Part shown: positions 4,302-5,510 of the stretch, piece by piece | How positions within the stretch are numbered: position 1 is the stretch's first letter | How the letters are laid out: each line of letters opens with the position of its first letter | The notes under the pieces: model-generated | What the model saw: the letters and a program-made list of their open reading frames with translations, nothing else | The model's database searches: none | What the model was told of the DNA's origin: nothing | Assembly: GCA_002898975.1 (NCBI GenBank) | Contig: BEID01000125.1 | Location: 1-5,510 of the forward strand | Source: a bacterium HR27 | GTDB taxonomy: Bacteria > Chloroflexota > Chloroflexia > Thermomicrobiales > Thermomicrobiaceae | Direction: 5' to 3' | Length of the DNA stretch: 5,510 bases | Made by a program: the position numbers and the translations under genes

Positions 4302-5510
4302 ATGCGACGACGCGAGTTTCTCAAAGTTGCGGCGACCTCGGCGACGGGAGCCGTGCTCTTCGCAGGGTGCGGACGAATCGGTGACGGCGTCCCGGAGACC
4401 GAGTTCAAGATCGCGCAGCCGGTCTACACACCGAACGATTGGGTCTATGGTCGTGATGCCTGGTTCGCCACTGCTGCACCGCCGGAGCAAGGCGGGTACG
4501 GGCTGATCGTCCGCGTCTTCGAAGGTCGGGCCAAGAAGGTCGACGGGAACCCAGATTTTCCGGGCATTCTCGGTAAGAGCGATGCCCGCGCCCAGGCGCT
4601 GGTTCAGGAACTCTATCACCCGGACCGGATTCCGGGACCACAGCGGGCAGCTTCGCGTGGCAGCGGCCAGTTCCAGTCGATTTCCTGGGACAGTGCCCTC
4701 CAGGAGGTCGCGCAAATCCTGCAACAGAACGGCGGCGACCGTGCGATCTTGATTACCGGCCGTCCGTCGAGCTCGCAGGCGGCGCTCATCGCCGCCTTCC
4801 GCGAAGCAACCGGTATCCGCCATGCGATCCTCGAGCCGGACGAGTTCGTCGTGCTCCGGACAGCCGTGCAGCGCTTGTTCGGCACGAGCATGCTGCCGTA
4901 TCCGGATCTCGCGAATGCGTCGTTCCTTCTGAACTTCAGTGCGGACTTCCTGCACGGTTGGATTGCCCCGGTCGCATTGGCGCGGGCTTACGGCGAATTT
5001 CGTCAGGGTCGACCGGGCAAGCGCGGACTCTACTATCATGTTGGCCCGCGCCTTTCGGCGACGGCAGCCAACGCCGACCGCTGGTTCTCCATCACACCAG
5101 GGACCGAAGGGTTGATCGCGCTCGCGATCGCCAACATCTTGCTGACCGAGGGGAGTATTCCGGCTGACGCGTTCCGTCCCTACCTCACGGCTCTCGGCAT
5201 CGACGAGGCGCGTTTGACCAGCGAGTTCACACCCGAGCGGGCAGCTCAAGCGAGTGGGCTGACCGCCGAGCAGATCCGGGAAATCGCCCACGCGCTCGTT
5301 GAACACCGCCCGGCTGTTGTCATCGCGGGTACCAGCGCGGCCGCTGCCACGAACGGCTTCTTCAACCTGGTCGCGTGCTTCGGCCTCAACCTCGTCCTCG
5401 ACAGCTTGAATCAACCGGGCGGCCTACTGTTCAATCCCGATCCACCGCTCCCCGAGCTGCGCATTCCCACCGATGCCATCCTGAGCGAGCAGCAGTGGGC
5501 CGATCTTTTC
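4302..5510 (+). CDS. actB: alternative complex III subunit ActB, molybdopterin-oxidoreductase-like, 5' part
   Basis: The frame stays open from ATG 4302 to the window edge, giving 403 residues of a longer protein. Residues 2-8 (RRREFLK) are a twin-arginine Tat motif, followed by a hydrophobic stretch and FAGC with Cys23, a plausible lipoprotein cleavage site. Residues 66-115 follow the molybdopterin-oxidoreductase N-terminal pattern (GLIVRVFEGRAKKVDGNP, then LYHPDRIPGPQR). The cysteines that bind the [4Fe-4S] cluster in catalytic members are replaced: the CxxCxxxC region is at about 54-68 and the fourth Cys at about 93. Only two cysteines, 23 and 359, occur in the whole visible part. The family's central fold continues with GPRLSATAANADRWFSITPGTEG. 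Loss of cluster and cofactor sites plus the preceding pentaheme cytochrome identifies ActB of ACIII, where this domain is structural and the iron-sulfur clusters lie in the C-terminal half, outside the window. A separate B1 protein (B2 encoded apart) cannot be excluded. Confidence 0.87.
   Translation, partial: MRRREFLKVAATSATGAVLFAGCGRIGDGVPETEFKIAQPVYTPNDWVYGRDAWFATAAPPEQGGYGLIVRVFEGRAKKVDGNPDFPGILGKSDARAQALVQELYHPDRIPGPQRAASRGSGQFQSISWDSALQEVAQILQQNGGDRAILITGRPSSSQAALIAAFREATGIRHAILEPDEFVVLRTAVQRLFGTSMLPYPDLANASFLLNFSADFLHGWIAPVALARAYGEFRQGRPGKRGLYYHVGPRLSATAANADRWFSITPGTEGLIALAIANILLTEGSIPADAFRPYLTALGIDEARLTSEFTPERAAQASGLTAEQIREIAHALVEHRPAVVIAGTSAAAATNGFFNLVACFGLNLVLDSLNQPGGLLFNPDPPLPELRIPTDAILSEQQWADLF

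Noticed and set aside
3677..4408. Minus-strand open frame (243 codons) antisense to actA
   Set aside because: It opposes five heme motifs on the plus strand and shows no recognisable family pattern; explained by GC-rich codon use.
4194..5414. Long minus-strand open frame (406 codons) antisense to actB
   Set aside because: It lies opposite a clearly conserved gene; its composition (runs of Arg, Glu, Asp, Gly) is that of a GC-rich shadow frame, and it crosses the actA/actB boundary.

Overview
The window is high-GC DNA with tightly packed, GC-rich-codon genes. The right half opens an alternative complex III (ACIII, act) operon: a pentaheme cytochrome c (ActA) followed by a molybdopterin-oxidoreductase-like subunit (ActB) with a Tat signal. 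Together with the GC content and short spacers, this suggests a Chloroflexota bacterium, plausibly a thermophile of the Thermomicrobia (Thermomicrobium or Sphaerobacter relatives). That placement is an inference from gene content; no marker gene is present.

Left part, 1-2757, plus strand: the 3' end of a multi-pass membrane protein of the lysylphosphatidylglycerol-synthase transmembrane / UPF0104 family (cut at the left edge), then a 72-base gap containing a bulged stem-loop, then a 650-residue soluble protein with winged-helix-like segments. The latter resembles the 'helicase-associated' (Helicase_C_3-like) proteins but has no helicase motor. Its stop codon overlaps that of the next gene, which converges on it from the minus strand; the two stops share a palindromic CTAG.

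Centre, 2754-3366: a 131-residue minus-strand protein of unknown function, then a 217-base divergent intergenic region. That region is rich in symmetry: a perfect TTGACA -35 box facing right, a long inverted repeat covering the promoter spacer and candidate -10, an exact TGTGA-N6-TCACA palindrome (the CRP/FNR-family recognition pattern), and two further hairpins before the ribosome binding site of the act operon. It is the most likely control point of the operon.

Right part, 3367-5510, plus strand, apparently one transcription unit: a 96-residue two-helix membrane protein of unknown function, ActA (177 residues, five CxxCH heme sites, one N-terminal membrane anchor), and the first 403 residues of ActB. 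ACIII oxidises menaquinol and passes electrons through the ActB iron-sulfur clusters and the ActA/ActE hemes to a soluble carrier or directly to a terminal oxidase. The visible half of ActB has lost the cysteines that would bind the N-terminal [4Fe-4S] cluster of catalytic molybdoenzymes, as expected for ACIII rather than a molybdenum reductase. The rest of the operon (end of ActB, ActC onward) would lie beyond the right edge.

No RNA genes, insertion sequences, CRISPR arrays or clear Rho-independent terminators were seen.
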